A stretch of 64,000 nucleotides of DNA from an uncultured Clostridia bacterium (GCA_947627135.1 CANQUV010000001.1:1-64000), one strand, 5' to 3'. Shown: positions 16,583 to 26,257, counted from the stretch's first letter. Notes: generated by a model not told the origin, from the sequence alone. Numbers and translations are program-made.

Positions 16583-16831
16583 TTATTCCTCGCTTTCTTG
16601 TATGTCTTTTTCTGTCGGAGTATCTCCCCATACCGCAAACACCGCATTTGCGTATTCCGGCGGTAATATTTTTGTAATTGTTTCTCTACCGCTTGGATTA
16701 TTCATATATGAGTTTCGAATGTTTTTTCCCACTTGTGTTTGTTGTCCATTTATTTCAATAAACTGTTGTTTTAAAATAGATACACTGTCTTGTCTTAACA
16801 TATCAAGCGTTATTTTTTCTGTTATTTCCAT
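16583..16831 (-). CDS. Hypothetical phage protein between tail fibre and lysin genes
   Basis: The 82-residue acidic protein begins MEITEKITLDMLRQDSVSIL and ends in an acidic tail (DIQESEE). No membrane helix or known domain is visible. It stands 3 nt from the lysin start, so it is part of the late operon. Small proteins of this place are often baseplate or lysis accessories. Confidence 0.55.
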   Translation of the reverse strand: MEITEKITLDMLRQDSVSILKQQFIEINGQQTQVGKNIRNSYMNNPSGRETITKILPPEYANAVFAVWGDTPTEKDIQESEE

Positions 16832-16846
16832 AGTCGTTTTACTCCT

Positions 16847-17755
16847 TTATTTGATTTGATATATTATCGTGTCTTGAATTGTAGTGTCTTTAGAAAACCC
16901 ATTATAAGCAAATAACATTAATGATGTTGCCGATGCACTACTGCTGAATGTTATATACACATCGTCTTCTGATGCAGATACAATCCGTCTATATAAATTT
17001 GAATTTGCTACAAACGGTAGTCCTCTAAAAGCGACATATCTCAAATCACTGTTCGTTGCTTTTGCAACAATTTTAAAATTTAAAACACAATAATTTGCAA
17101 TTTTCAAATAATCAAAACTTGCACTCGTAAAATTTGATAAATATGTTGTATTTACAGTTAGAGAGCCTGTACCACTCTCGAAGTCAGCTTTATTGCTTAG
17201 AAGATTATCAACTTCTTCAAAATTATAATAATAACCTTCGATGTACTCTTTCACAGCCACAGCAGTTGGAAATACATTTGTATCTGTAATTCGATTGTCG
17301 AAGCTTTTAACTTTGTTTGTTGATGATTCTTTAGTGTCTATATTTTCTTGCATTTCGCTTTTTGTATTTGCTATTGCTGTATATACTGCTGAACTTCGTA
17401 CTAAATTTTGACTGCCGCCTGTTACTATATCGTCTACTCCATACAGTTTATTTACTGTTATTGACTTGTCAGCAACTTTTTCGGTTGAAACAGCGTTAGG
17501 CTGTATCATATTTTCAGAAATAGAATATGTTGCGTTTTTGCTCACTTTGTTGTCTAATTCTGTTTCTGCTGTTGTTAGTCTTGATTTAATATTTTCTACA
17601 GATTCATTATCTGCTTTGCTTAATATTTCTGTTTCTGCTGCTGTTAATCTTTCATCATTTTCAGCTATTCCTTTATCCATTTTGTTCAAATTTTCCGCTG
17701 ATAAAGGTGTTGCCTTTGACGGACTATCTTCCCAATTCACTTTTTCGTATGACAA
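16847..17755 (-). CDS. Tail fibre / receptor-binding protein candidate
   Basis: The 302-residue protein has an N-terminal attachment segment (VNWEDSPSKATPLSAENLNK, a start shared by many phage fibre proteins). A heptad-rich region follows (residues 25-115, ERLTAAETEILSKAD, SRLTTAETELDNK). The C-terminal half, after residue 200, is beta-rich with many Ser, Thr and aromatic residues. It is likely a trimeric fibre that binds the cell surface. Its place after the baseplate gene supports this. Confidence 0.7.
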   Translation of the reverse strand: MSYEKVNWEDSPSKATPLSAENLNKMDKGIAENDERLTAAETEILSKADNESVENIKSRLTTAETELDNKVSKNATYSISENMIQPNAVSTEKVADKSITVNKLYGVDDIVTGGSQNLVRSSAVYTAIANTKSEMQENIDTKESSTNKVKSFDNRITDTNVFPTAVAVKEYIEGYYYNFEEVDNLLSNKADFESGTGSLTVNTTYLSNFTSASFDYLKIANYCVLNFKIVAKATNSDLRYVAFRGLPFVANSNLYRRIVSASEDDVYITFSSSASATSLMLFAYNGFSKDTTIQDTIIYQIK

Positions 17756-17757
17756 AT

Positions 17758-18963
17758 TTATTCAACTTCCTTCCCTAAATATTGAGTACCTTTTGCTTCA
17801 AGTGTTATTCTCATTGAATTAATACCGCTTATTGTTTTTGAAAAAACAAATGAATTAAAGCTCTGTAAATCTGCATATCCTGTATTTACCTGAATATAAT
17901 CGCCTACATTAATCCACCAACGATTTAAAACTTCGATCCTATACGGTCTATAACAATATATTGAATTAAATAAATAACTTTTTTCTTCATTTGGACTTCT
18001 AACATAAAACGAACGAGCTAAATTAGAAACATCAGAACACCACTTTGTAATTTCATTTTCCATTTCGTAAATTGAACTGTCTGAATAACTATATACAAAA
18101 AAGTTGTCTTTGTTGTAAATCAAATCCAGTCTTGTAATAGGAGCAGTAATATATTCCTCAACTTCTAATGACATATATGCAGATATTGTTTCATCAACAA
18201 TTTGGTTTTTTATTTTATCGTAAATTTCAAGTTCCTTTATATTTCCGCTCTCATCAATATATCCAAATGCAGATTTTAGTTCAAAAACAGCTCTTGCTAA
18301 TGACAATATGCTATCTTTTGTTTTTTCGCTTTCTTTCATTAAATTTTCATCATTAAAATATAATTTTGACTTTGCATTAACTCCGTTTGAATTTAAAACA
18401 AACTCATTTTCACTATAACCAATTAAAAGAGCGTTTCCAAATTCATTTAATGCAATTTCTTGTGTGCCATGTGTATAGTAATCAGAAATAATATTATAAT
18501 TTTCTCCATTTGCTTTTCTTTGACTTGCATCATAAAATTTATCATACGCAATAATCTCTTTAATGGTTCTTTGTTGCTTATCTCTTTTTGCGCTTTCAAC
18601 ATAGCCCAAAAACAAAGGATATTCATTTTCTATATTTCCAAATCCGGGATAAAGATTGTTTGATGGAAATATATTATTTGACGGAAATAATTGACTTAAA
18701 TATTTAATTTTTAAAAACACTACAATTTTTTTATTTTGTAGTGATTGATTAATGTTAAAAACCTTGATTTTCATTTCAGAAGCAATACAACCGCCGAGAG
18801 TAAAACTTTGCTCGTCCATTATTGAGTTTTTTAATTCAAAACTTTCTGAGATAATATTTTCACTTCCAATTTCAAAATCATCATCAGGAAAGCGTAATAT
18901 AACCTCTCGGCTAATTGTATTGTTAAGGTAATTTTCTTTTAATTCTTCGCTTATTTTGTACAT
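17758..18963 (-). CDS. Tail hub / baseplate protein
   Basis: The 401-residue protein begins MYKISEELKENYLNNTISRE and contains LGGCIASEMKIKVFNINQSL followed by YPLFLGYVESAKRDKQQRTI. This pattern is seen in tail-hub (Tal N-terminal/gp18-like) proteins of Firmicutes siphophages. It should form the ring at the tail tip. No peptidase domain is seen. Two genes separate it from the lysin. Its exact structural counterpart is uncertain. Confidence 0.6.
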   Translation of the reverse strand: MYKISEELKENYLNNTISREVILRFPDDDFEIGSENIISESFELKNSIMDEQSFTLGGCIASEMKIKVFNINQSLQNKKIVVFLKIKYLSQLFPSNNIFPSNNLYPGFGNIENEYPLFLGYVESAKRDKQQRTIKEIIAYDKFYDASQRKANGENYNIISDYYTHGTQEIALNEFGNALLIGYSENEFVLNSNGVNAKSKLYFNDENLMKESEKTKDSILSLARAVFELKSAFGYIDESGNIKELEIYDKIKNQIVDETISAYMSLEVEEYITAPITRLDLIYNKDNFFVYSYSDSSIYEMENEITKWCSDVSNLARSFYVRSPNEEKSYLFNSIYCYRPYRIEVLNRWWINVGDYIQVNTGYADLQSFNSFVFSKTISGINSMRITLEAKGTQYLGKEVE

Positions 18964-18977
18964 CTGAACACCGCCTT

Positions 18978-19382
18978 TTAATATTCAATCAATTCAATTT
19001 CGATTGGTGAATATTCAATATCGTCTGCATCTGCATCAATAACAGTGAAAGTGATGTCAGGAATATAAAAATAACCTGTATAATATGAATTTGTTTCGTC
19101 ATTCCAATATGTAATAAAACACTTTCTTTGTACTGAATTAATCATAGAACTGTTGATTATATTTTGAAGCTGTATTTTTTCATTAAGATGCAAAATATGA
19201 GTAGTAAACGTAATACTTGATTTGAAATTGGATAAGGTATCTCTTTGAAGTTCTCCTAAACTATCACGCTCGGCACTTGTCTCCAACCTTTGATTAGGAA
19301 TAGAATAATAAGATAAAAGTATATTATTTGGTAAAACTGTATTATTAAATTTAATTAAAAAACCGTTATAATTATTTGCCAT
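18978..19382 (-). CDS. Tail protein (distal-tail region)
   Basis: The 134-residue beta-rich protein begins MANNYNGFLIKFNNTVLPNN. An SSITFTTHILHLNEK stretch and YYTGYFYIPDITFTVIDADA follow. By place, between tape measure and hub, it is probably a short distal-tail or tail-completion protein. I recognise the gene order rather than a catalytic or named motif. Confidence 0.6.
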   Translation of the reverse strand: MANNYNGFLIKFNNTVLPNNILLSYYSIPNQRLETSAERDSLGELQRDTLSNFKSSITFTTHILHLNEKIQLQNIINSSMINSVQRKCFITYWNDETNSYYTGYFYIPDITFTVIDADADDIEYSPIEIELIEY

Positions 19383-19394
19383 TTTTTCACTTCC

Positions 19395-22300
19395 TTATGC
19401 AAAAGCCGATTTTCCATTGTGCCGTTTTTTATATAGTTGATTTTGCTTTATCATTTCATCAAAAAATACTGAACCATTAATTTTTGCAACAAATTCATAC
19501 ATATTACCGCCGTTATTCTGGAAGATTAAGAACATTTCATACATTTTCTTTAAAAGACTTAAAATTGACTTTAATATTTCTGTATCGTATGAGTTGCTTG
19601 AATTATCAATCATTCCTTGAAGTTTTGACAAAGGAGATACAATTTCAGGGTCGCCTGTGTTTGCTCCTGCGTTATCACCCACTAATGCCAGTGTGGGAGC
19701 TTTTACTATACCGCCTTTTGCAAAACGAGGAAGTGTTACTTTTTCAAGTTTTCCCACATGCCATTCTTGACCGAATAAATTACCAACGCTATTTACAGCC
19801 CAATCAACCCCTGAAATCATTTCATTTACTCCACCAATAAAGCCGTTGATAAAGTTTTCCAAATGTTCCATGAGCCAGTTTATGGGTTGTTTTACCACCG
19901 ACCAAATACCGCTAAATGCATTTTTAAAAACATTTTTTATTGGGTCGATTTTTTCTTTAATTTTGCCTGCAATTTGTTGTATTGGGGATAGTATTTTTTC
20001 AACAAGTCTCTTAATTATATTTACAGGTTCTTGTATTTTTTCTAAAAAGCCATTTATTAAACCTTGAACTGTAAATACTCCTCTGTCAAACATTTCTTCT
20101 GACGGTGAATGGATTTTCATAACTCTGTCATATTCAGATAAAACCAAACTTGCAAGCCCATTACTATTGGTTACCAATGCACCTTTATACTCGTTTGTGC
20201 CGTCTACCAAACCAATAACAGTATTTTTGCCTGTATCTTTAGCGGCCTGTTGTAAATTGTTTAATGTTTTCCATTGAGAATTTTGAACATCTTGAAGATT
20301 TATCATTCCTGAGTTATATGCCATCATAACCGCGGCCGCATCTGAATAATCACCGTTCAAAACTTTTTGAACATCTGATAAATCATCACCTGTCATAATA
20401 AGTTTGTTCATCTCTGCAACTTGCTCATTATAAGTAGATTTCAAACTATCTAAATCTTTAGAGAAAGATTTATAATTGTTCCACGCTTCTCCCCAAGCCG
20501 CATTTGTAACTGCACTTCCATCTCCGCTTTTCAATCTATTCATCAGTGTTTCTGCGGTTTCGTCATCATATCCCTCTTCCTTAAACAACTTTTGAAATTC
20601 TGCATAGGATTTATTTACTTTTTCTTGTTTTTCATCCAATTTTTCTTTTGTGGCAGCCAACTTTTTATTAGCTTCAATTTGCTCTTTGCTGTTCTCTGTG
20701 CTTAACTCACTAAGTGCACTCATATTAGCGAGCTTTTGATACTCATTAATAGTGTTGTTTATTTCATCTTGAACTATCTTTAAATCCTCTTTTAGCTCAT
20801 AGCTACCACTATCACTTTTTGTAACATATTTGTCCCAAGTTTCTTTAAAACCGTCAACATTGTTTTCAAAATAAGTGACAATAGTTTGTAACTGTGACTG
20901 CTCTTCGGGTGTTAACTCAGCTTTGCTTAACAATTCTTCAAGTTTTTCCTGGTAATCATCAATAAGAGTATTATCCGCATAAATGCCGTCAAGAGTTTCA
21001 AGAGTATTTGATAAATTATCCGCTATTGCTTGGGTATTTGTTTCAATATCACTTTTTATTTTAGAAATTTCATCAGAGAATTTAGCAGCTTCTGAATTGC
21101 TCCATTCAAGTGCACTATATGTTTGTACAGCAACTACAAGTCCTCCTATTGCACTTGCAATAGCGAGAATAGGATGAGCCGATATTGTGCTTAATAATAA
21201 ACCAATTGCTGTCTTTACTTTATCAATTCCTGCCGCAATAGCCGAACCGGTTTTAAAAACAACTATAGCCGTTCCAACAGCAGCTATTCCTCCGGCAATA
21301 GAGCGCAATGTTTGTGCATTAATTTTTTCAACTACATCTGCGACAAATTTTAGTGCGTTTGATAAAGCTTCAACAAGCTTTGGCACAGCTTTTTCAATAG
21401 TCCATTTTGCTAAAGGCAACAGAACTGTTTTATAGGCAAGTTTCAATTTATCACCGCAAACTTTTAGTAACCCTCTAAACGCTCCTGTTAATTTTTCTAC
21501 TCCACTCATAAGCGGAGACAAATCAAGACTTTCAAGCCATTTAAGACGTATTTCAGACATATCCTTTAAAAAGTCTGTTATATCCTCAACAATGCCGAGA
21601 ATATTTTCCCAGATTTTTTTACCTGTGTCGTTTTTATCCCAAGCAAGTTTAATTTTTTCTCGCAATGTTTTTGTGGCATTGTTGCAATTCTTTATAATAG
21701 TGAGAATATTTGTCCATATTCGTTCACCAACTCCATTATTCCATACCTTACCAAAATCCTCTGCAATGGTATCAATAAGTTCAATAAGACTGTTAGCTTT
21801 GTCAATAATAGATTGAATTACAGAATTGCCAAGACCGCCATTATTCCATGCCTTTTTAAATGCATCTGCTATATAACCTATATTATCAATACAATGAGAT
21901 AAGAGGCTTTTAATATTATTTAAAAGTTTTTCTCCTGAACCGTTATTCCAAACCTCTTTCCAAGATCTACCGATAGATGAAATAGCATTTTTAATACTGT
22001 CAAAAGCTTTTTTTATGCTGTTAATTATATTTTGTCCTTTGTTGTTCCAAGATGAAGCAAATTTATCTATTGCATTTGACATTAAAGAAGATAAGTTATT
22101 ACCGTTTGTTGTCGTAATACTTGTTGCAGGTGTTGTATTATTTGCACTTGTTTTATTTTCATTCTTTGTCAAAATATTAAGCTTATCAAAATCGGCTACG
22201 CTTTTTTTGGCCTTTTCAGCACTATCTGTTATGCCATCAAGTGCTGTTGAGCTATCATTTGCATTGTCTGTTAAAGATGATACAGAATCAGCAGTACCTG

Positions 22301-23180
22301 AAATGCTTGCAGAAGCACTTCCTGCATTTCCAAATATTTGTTCTGTTAAAGCTTTAAACTTATTAGATACGGTTGTAAGCCTTTCCACTAAAGAGTTAAT
22401 CATTTTAATTACAGGTGTAAATGCATTGATTAAGCCTTGTCCTATTGTAGCCTTCAAGCTGTCAAAACGAAGTGATAAAACTCTTACTTGGTTTGCCCAT
22501 GCGTTTGATGTTCGTGCAAAGTCTCCTTGTGCGTTTGAAAGCTGATTAGTAATGAAGTTATAACGAAGAGTAACTTTTTCGGCTTGTGTCATTTTATTTA
22601 CAGTTTTATCAATACCGTTAGCCAAAGCATACGAATTAAGTGCATCTTCGGTCATTACTATACCTAAATCTTTAAGCACTTCTGTTTCACCTGAAAATAC
22701 AGCTTTTAGCTTTGTGTAGGCTTCGTCTTGACTTATGTTATAAAATGATGCTACATCTCCCGCTAAACCTGTTAATGCCGTTGACATATCATAAACCTGT
22801 TGTTCAGCCAAACCGCTTGCATCAGCCATAGCACCATATAATCCAGCATACTTTTTTGCTATTGTTTCTGACAATCCATAGGATGCCGCCGCTTTTTTTG
22901 CCCAATTGTTGATATCTCCTGACATTTTACCGAACACTACATCAACAACATTCTGAACTTCTGTTAAATCAGAACCTAATTTTATACAATCCTTTCCAAA
23001 TGACGCTATTGCTTTAGCTGAAAAAGTTGCCGCTATTGCAACACCGATTTTTTTAAACTGTGCTGAAACCTTATCACTAACTGATTTTGCTTGCATTTGA
23101 ATACTGTTTAATTGCTTGTTGTATGATGTGTTATTTAACACTAAATCAAGCCCTATTTGCCCTACCGTTGTTGTATTCAT
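19395..23180 (-). CDS. Tape measure protein
   Basis: At 1261 residues this is the largest gene of the prophage and lies after the chaperone genes, as expected. The N-terminal 270 residues carry TMP-type sequence (GSDLTEVQNVVDVVFGKMSG). The middle has coiled-coil repeats with WNNGSGEKLLNNI-like 40-residue units (about residues 395-540). A hydrophobic block at about 645-720 may insert into the host membrane. The C-terminal part includes IHSPSEEMFDRG and FAKGGIVKAPTLALVGDNAG. It sets tail length and guides DNA injection. It is preceded by two hairpins that isolate it from the zinc-ribbon genes. Confidence 0.92.
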   Translation of the reverse strand: MNTTTVGQIGLDLVLNNTSYNKQLNSIQMQAKSVSDKVSAQFKKIGVAIAATFSAKAIASFGKDCIKLGSDLTEVQNVVDVVFGKMSGDINNWAKKAAASYGLSETIAKKYAGLYGAMADASGLAEQQVYDMSTALTGLAGDVASFYNISQDEAYTKLKAVFSGETEVLKDLGIVMTEDALNSYALANGIDKTVNKMTQAEKVTLRYNFITNQLSNAQGDFARTSNAWANQVRVLSLRFDSLKATIGQGLINAFTPVIKMINSLVERLTTVSNKFKALTEQIFGNAGSASASISGTADSVSSLTDNANDSSTALDGITDSAEKAKKSVADFDKLNILTKNENKTSANNTTPATSITTTNGNNLSSLMSNAIDKFASSWNNKGQNIINSIKKAFDSIKNAISSIGRSWKEVWNNGSGEKLLNNIKSLLSHCIDNIGYIADAFKKAWNNGGLGNSVIQSIIDKANSLIELIDTIAEDFGKVWNNGVGERIWTNILTIIKNCNNATKTLREKIKLAWDKNDTGKKIWENILGIVEDITDFLKDMSEIRLKWLESLDLSPLMSGVEKLTGAFRGLLKVCGDKLKLAYKTVLLPLAKWTIEKAVPKLVEALSNALKFVADVVEKINAQTLRSIAGGIAAVGTAIVVFKTGSAIAAGIDKVKTAIGLLLSTISAHPILAIASAIGGLVVAVQTYSALEWSNSEAAKFSDEISKIKSDIETNTQAIADNLSNTLETLDGIYADNTLIDDYQEKLEELLSKAELTPEEQSQLQTIVTYFENNVDGFKETWDKYVTKSDSGSYELKEDLKIVQDEINNTINEYQKLANMSALSELSTENSKEQIEANKKLAATKEKLDEKQEKVNKSYAEFQKLFKEEGYDDETAETLMNRLKSGDGSAVTNAAWGEAWNNYKSFSKDLDSLKSTYNEQVAEMNKLIMTGDDLSDVQKVLNGDYSDAAAVMMAYNSGMINLQDVQNSQWKTLNNLQQAAKDTGKNTVIGLVDGTNEYKGALVTNSNGLASLVLSEYDRVMKIHSPSEEMFDRGVFTVQGLINGFLEKIQEPVNIIKRLVEKILSPIQQIAGKIKEKIDPIKNVFKNAFSGIWSVVKQPINWLMEHLENFINGFIGGVNEMISGVDWAVNSVGNLFGQEWHVGKLEKVTLPRFAKGGIVKAPTLALVGDNAGANTGDPEIVSPLSKLQGMIDNSSNSYDTEILKSILSLLKKMYEMFLIFQNNGGNMYEFVAKINGSVFFDEMIKQNQLYKKRHNGKSAFA

Positions 23181-23202
23181 ATTTTCACTTCCTTTCTAAA
23201 AA

Positions 23203-23270
23203 ATGGTATAAAAATAGCGCACATCCCATAGAATGTACGCATAAGAAAAAGCACCCAATTAATGAGTGCT
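23203..23270 (-). terminator. Two hairpins with T-tracts between zinc-ribbon gene and tape measure
   Basis: On the minus strand AGCACTCATTAATTGGGTGCT with TTTTCTT is followed by GCGTACATTCTATGGGATGTGCGC with TATTTTTATACC. The second leads straight into the ribosome site of the tape-measure gene. The TTTTTATACC tail recurs at 29.58 and 29.84 kb. Confidence 0.7.
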
Positions 23271-23321
23271 TGAAAACATTGATAAAGTTTAGCCAATCCT
23301 TTAATTCAATTTATTTAACAT

Positions 23322-23819
23322 TTATGGTTTCCAATGGCATTTGGGACATTCTGAACTATCACTATAATTATTTTTTGAATGACAATTTGGACATTCCCAA
23401 ACATCTTTTTCTAAAGTATTGCTTACAGGTTTTGTAGTTCCACAACCGCAAGTACCAACATAGTTTTGATTAACTTTACCACAAATTGGGCATTTCCAAG
23501 ACGAACTATCAGCTTTTTCTTCTGATTTATTATTTTTTGAATTGTTGTCATTAACATTCTGATAGCTACTTGTATTAACAGTAATGTTTTCATCCCCTGC
23601 ACCTAATTGTTCAAGATACAAAAGAATAGAATAAACGCCATAAAAGATAAATGAAAGAATTGCTGTACCTATCCACGAACCTATCATCAATCCAAAGTTA
23701 AACTCTGAACTTAATGTATTATAATTTACACTTGGAATTTGAAATCCTAATACAATTCCGCCTATTAGCCCCAAAATTAAAATCACGATTGTTAAACCTT
23801 TAAAAATATTGCTTCTCAT
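23322..23819 (-). CDS. Membrane protein with two C-terminal zinc ribbons
   Basis: The 165-residue protein has two membrane helices (about residues 8-30 and 44-72), a Ser/Asn/Lys linker and two CxxC pairs (KCPICGKVNQ with CGCG; ECPNCHSKN with CPKCHW). ATG 23819 is supported by GGAGTG. It lies inside the tail module next to another zinc-ribbon membrane protein and is bordered by hairpins. It looks like accessory (moron) cargo rather than a virion part. Function unknown. Confidence 0.65.
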   Translation of the reverse strand: MRSNIFKGLTIVILILGLIGGIVLGFQIPSVNYNTLSSEFNFGLMIGSWIGTAILSFIFYGVYSILLYLEQLGAGDENITVNTSSYQNVNDNNSKNNKSEEKADSSSWKCPICGKVNQNYVGTCGCGTTKPVSNTLEKDVWECPNCHSKNNYSDSSECPKCHWKP

Positions 23820-23860
23820 ATCAAACACTCCTACAAAATTAATAAATAACAGTATAACGC

Positions 23861-24637
23861 TTAATTATTTAATTCGTAATACTTTATATCAATTTTCGGC
23901 AAAGAAATAGATGAACCTAAAACACTTTCGTATGTGTACATACCGTCACAAGTACCCCAGAAAGTTATAACATCATCTTCAAGTATTCTATCACTACCGT
24001 CAGGAATTTTAACAGTTGCATATATTGTATCAGTCCATAATACATCATCTATGTATTCAAATGTTTCTTTTGTAATATTAATGCGAAGTTCAACAGTATC
24101 GCTCCAAGATGATTCCTGTACTTGAATAACTTCACCCTCTAATTTATAATTATTGCCTTTGTACTTATCCGGGTTTCTTGACAAAGTTTCAAAATCAATA
24201 GTTACACATGAATTTTTGAAGTCTTCTTCAATAACTTTAGGATCTTTTGTCGGTTCTTCAGTTGTGGGTTTCTCAGTAGTTGGTTCCTCAGTGGTTGCTT
24301 GTTCTGTGGTTTCTTTTATTGTTTCATTCTCTAAATCATTATTTGCTTGTTCTGTAACAGAAGTTGATGTATTTGATGTTTTGCTATTTGAATTTTTGCT
24401 TGCGTTTCCTATAATTCCTATAATAATTACTGCAACAACAATAATTACCCAGAACCACCAATTTTTATATATTGGTTTCTTTTTGTTGTTAGTTAACGAC
24501 TGTGTGAGTTGATTTTCTTTTTCTTGGATGTTGTTTGCTTCACTTGACTGAACATTTTCAACTTTTTGTACTGCCGGTGTTCCGCATTCAGGGCAAAATT
24601 TTTCCTCAAATTCTTTTCCGCATTTCTCACATTTCAT
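23861..24637 (-). CDS. Zinc-ribbon, single-pass membrane protein with extracellular OB-like domain
   Basis: The 258-residue protein has an N-terminal zinc ribbon (CEKCGKEFEEKFCPECG), then KNWWFWVIIVVAVIIIGIIG (membrane helix near 60-80). A Thr-Glu-Pro repeat linker (EEPTTEKPTTEEPTKDP) and a C-terminal domain with KGNNYKLEGEVIQVQES and VITFWGTCDG follow, like OB-fold domains of surface lipoproteins. The layout is common in host Firmicutes, so the gene was probably picked up. AGGAGG precedes the ATG. Likely made in the lysogen, with unknown role. Confidence 0.65.
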   Translation of the reverse strand: MKCEKCGKEFEEKFCPECGTPAVQKVENVQSSEANNIQEKENQLTQSLTNNKKKPIYKNWWFWVIIVVAVIIIGIIGNASKNSNSKTSNTSTSVTEQANNDLENETIKETTEQATTEEPTTEKPTTEEPTKDPKVIEEDFKNSCVTIDFETLSRNPDKYKGNNYKLEGEVIQVQESSWSDTVELRINITKETFEYIDDVLWTDTIYATVKIPDGSDRILEDDVITFWGTCDGMYTYESVLGSSISLPKIDIKYYELNN

Positions 24638-24706
24638 AAATAAACCTCCTACAATTTTTATCTAAATATACCATATTTTGTAAAAAATGTAAAGGAAAAT
24701 GTGAAA

Positions 24707-25048
24707 TTAATTTGCCATAGAAATAAATGCTTGCCTTATTTGTTCAAGGAAGTCGGCGGTATCTTTTTCGGAAACAGTTTTTGCGTGTCTGTTTCGCCAC
24801 TCTGAACGGATTTTTCTTTGTGATTGAGTAAAGTGCTTTAAAACATCTTTGTCGTTTTCAAGGCGAATTTGTACCATTCTGCCAAGCGGTGATTCAGGAG
24901 AAATTCCCGAAAGCAAATCGCAAAATTCATCCCATTTCATTTCCTGAAATTCTTTTGAATGTATTTTGACCCCATACTCTGACCTAAAACTTGATACGAT
25001 TAAATCAAAATCGTCTATCAGGTCGTAGCCGGGGTCTGAGTTTCCCCC
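24707..25048 (-). CDS. Tail assembly chaperone, frameshift extension (gpGT-like)
   Basis: This frame has no good start of its own near the preceding gene. It continues upstream as GYDLIDDFDLIVSSFRSEYG through the stop of the gpG-like gene and overlaps its end in the -1 frame. The MKWDEFCDLLSGISPESPLG segment is typical of the Gp15/gpGT-type extension. A slip on the G5 run (25048-25044), where GGG re-pairs with GGG, would join the two. Alternatively it starts internally at ATG 24940, but that lacks a strong ribosome site. Confidence 0.75.
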   Translation of the reverse strand, partial: GGNSDPGYDLIDDFDLIVSSFRSEYGVKIHSKEFQEMKWDEFCDLLSGISPESPLGRMVQIRLENDKDVLKHFTQSQRKIRSEWRNRHAKTVSEKDTADFLEQIRQAFISMAN

Positions 25049-25329
25049 TCGTTATTTATTTCGCCTGTAATAACTGATATTGCTTCTAACACAAGAGTTG
25101 AAAAATCTTTGAAGTTAAGATTTAAAGCTTTTATTTTTTCTTTATCCTTTTCGGAAAACAGCATTTCAAATACTTCATTTATTGCTTTGTTTTCAACTTT
25201 TCCATCAAATTTAGGCAATATCTTAAGAACGGTAACTGCACTGTCGTCTACTTCGTATTCTTCGTCTTTAATTTTGATTTTTGTCTTTTCTAAACTTAAT
25301 TTATCTGTAATGTCTATAATTTTAGCCAT
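25018..25329 (-). CDS. Tail assembly chaperone, short form (gpG-like)
   Basis: The 103-residue protein begins MAKIIDITDKLSLEKTKIKI. It is acidic and helical and lies between tail tube and tape measure genes, the place of gpG-type chaperones in siphophages. Its last codons carry a GAGGGGGAAAC slip region. Chaperones of this kind bind the tape measure during tail assembly and are made in a short and a frameshifted long form. Confidence 0.75.
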   Translation of the reverse strand: MAKIIDITDKLSLEKTKIKIKDEEYEVDDSAVTVLKILPKFDGKVENKAINEVFEMLFSEKDKEKIKALNLNFKDFSTLVLEAISVITGEINNEGETQTPATT

Positions 25330-25408
25330 GTTATACGCTCCTTAATATAAATTGTTGTGGGCAGGCGTTAACCTGCCCCTGTGTTAAAATTTGTGTGTTT
25401 TTGTTTAA

Positions 25409-25852
25409 TTAAGCCGCAGGCGTTACTATAGGTTTGCCGTTACTCATAACCTCAAATTCGAGAGGTGCAACGCCTGTACTGTCGCCTGCGCCCAAAGCAG
25501 TAACGCTGACAACTGCATCTTTGAGCAATACTGTTGTACCGTCAGGGAAAGTCCACTGGAACGGCACTTCAACATCTCGGCCGTTTTTGAAAGCAAGCCC
25601 TGCAATAAGGTCGTTTCCTGCATCACCAATGGTCCTCTTACCTGTAACAGAAATTGTAACAGATTTTGCGGTCATTAATCGTGCTTTCCAACCTTTTTGG
25701 TCAAATGGATTCCATTCCTCTACACCGTTATCAAATGCCACTGAAAAGCTCTCACAGTTTGCAATTGTATTTGTTGCTGTTTCAGCATCCTTTTCTCCCA
25801 CCTGAAACTGATTTTCATAGCAGGGATATACTCCTGTATTTGCTGATGCCAT
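25409..25852 (-). CDS. Major tail (tube) protein
   Basis: The 147-residue protein begins MASANTGVYPCYENQFQVGE. It has NPFDQKGWKARLMTAKSVTISVTGKR and a FPDGTTVLLKDAVVSV segment, as in small TP901-1-type tail tube proteins. It should polymerise into hexameric rings of the tail tube. It lies between the head-tail connector genes and the chaperones. Confidence 0.82.
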   Translation of the reverse strand: MASANTGVYPCYENQFQVGEKDAETATNTIANCESFSVAFDNGVEEWNPFDQKGWKARLMTAKSVTISVTGKRTIGDAGNDLIAGLAFKNGRDVEVPFQWTFPDGTTVLLKDAVVSVTALGAGDSTGVAPLEFEVMSNGKPIVTPAA

Positions 25853-25855
25853 AAT

Positions 25856-26257
25856 TTAATCTCTCCTTTTAAAATATAAGTCAAATTCAATAACACGCTC
25901 ATATACACCCTTATCGTCTGTTCCTACATCAATGGGTTCCGAAACATTAAGCTTTAAATAATATATTTGTGTGTTATTAATTTGAAGATTTTTAATATTA
26001 AGCAGTTTGTCAAATATTTGATAAGCTGCCTTTTCTGTTTCGTCTGCGTTTTTGTTCCAATGTATAAGAACAGAAACGGATTTAATGTTATATGTTGAAT
26101 TTTCAACTCCGCCGATTGCAATTACAGGTGAAGTTGATTGTTTTAAAGAATACACACCTATTGACTTGTCTTGTTTATTATCTAACTTGCCGATATAGTA
26201 ATTTTCTGCGATGTTAAAAGTTTTCAGCCAATCCCTGACATTTGCAAGCGTAATCAT
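25856..26257 (-). CDS. Minor capsid / tail terminator protein
   Basis: The 133-residue protein begins MITLANVRDWLKTFNIAENY and has KSVSVLIHWNKNADETEKAA. This matches the minor-capsid-3 family that closes the tail tube end in Firmicutes phages. Its start overlaps the stop of the gene before it (ATGA-type). Confidence 0.7.
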   Translation of the reverse strand: MITLANVRDWLKTFNIAENYYIGKLDNKQDKSIGVYSLKQSTSPVIAIGGVENSTYNIKSVSVLIHWNKNADETEKAAYQIFDKLLNIKNLQINNTQIYYLKLNVSEPIDVGTDDKGVYERVIEFDLYFKRRD

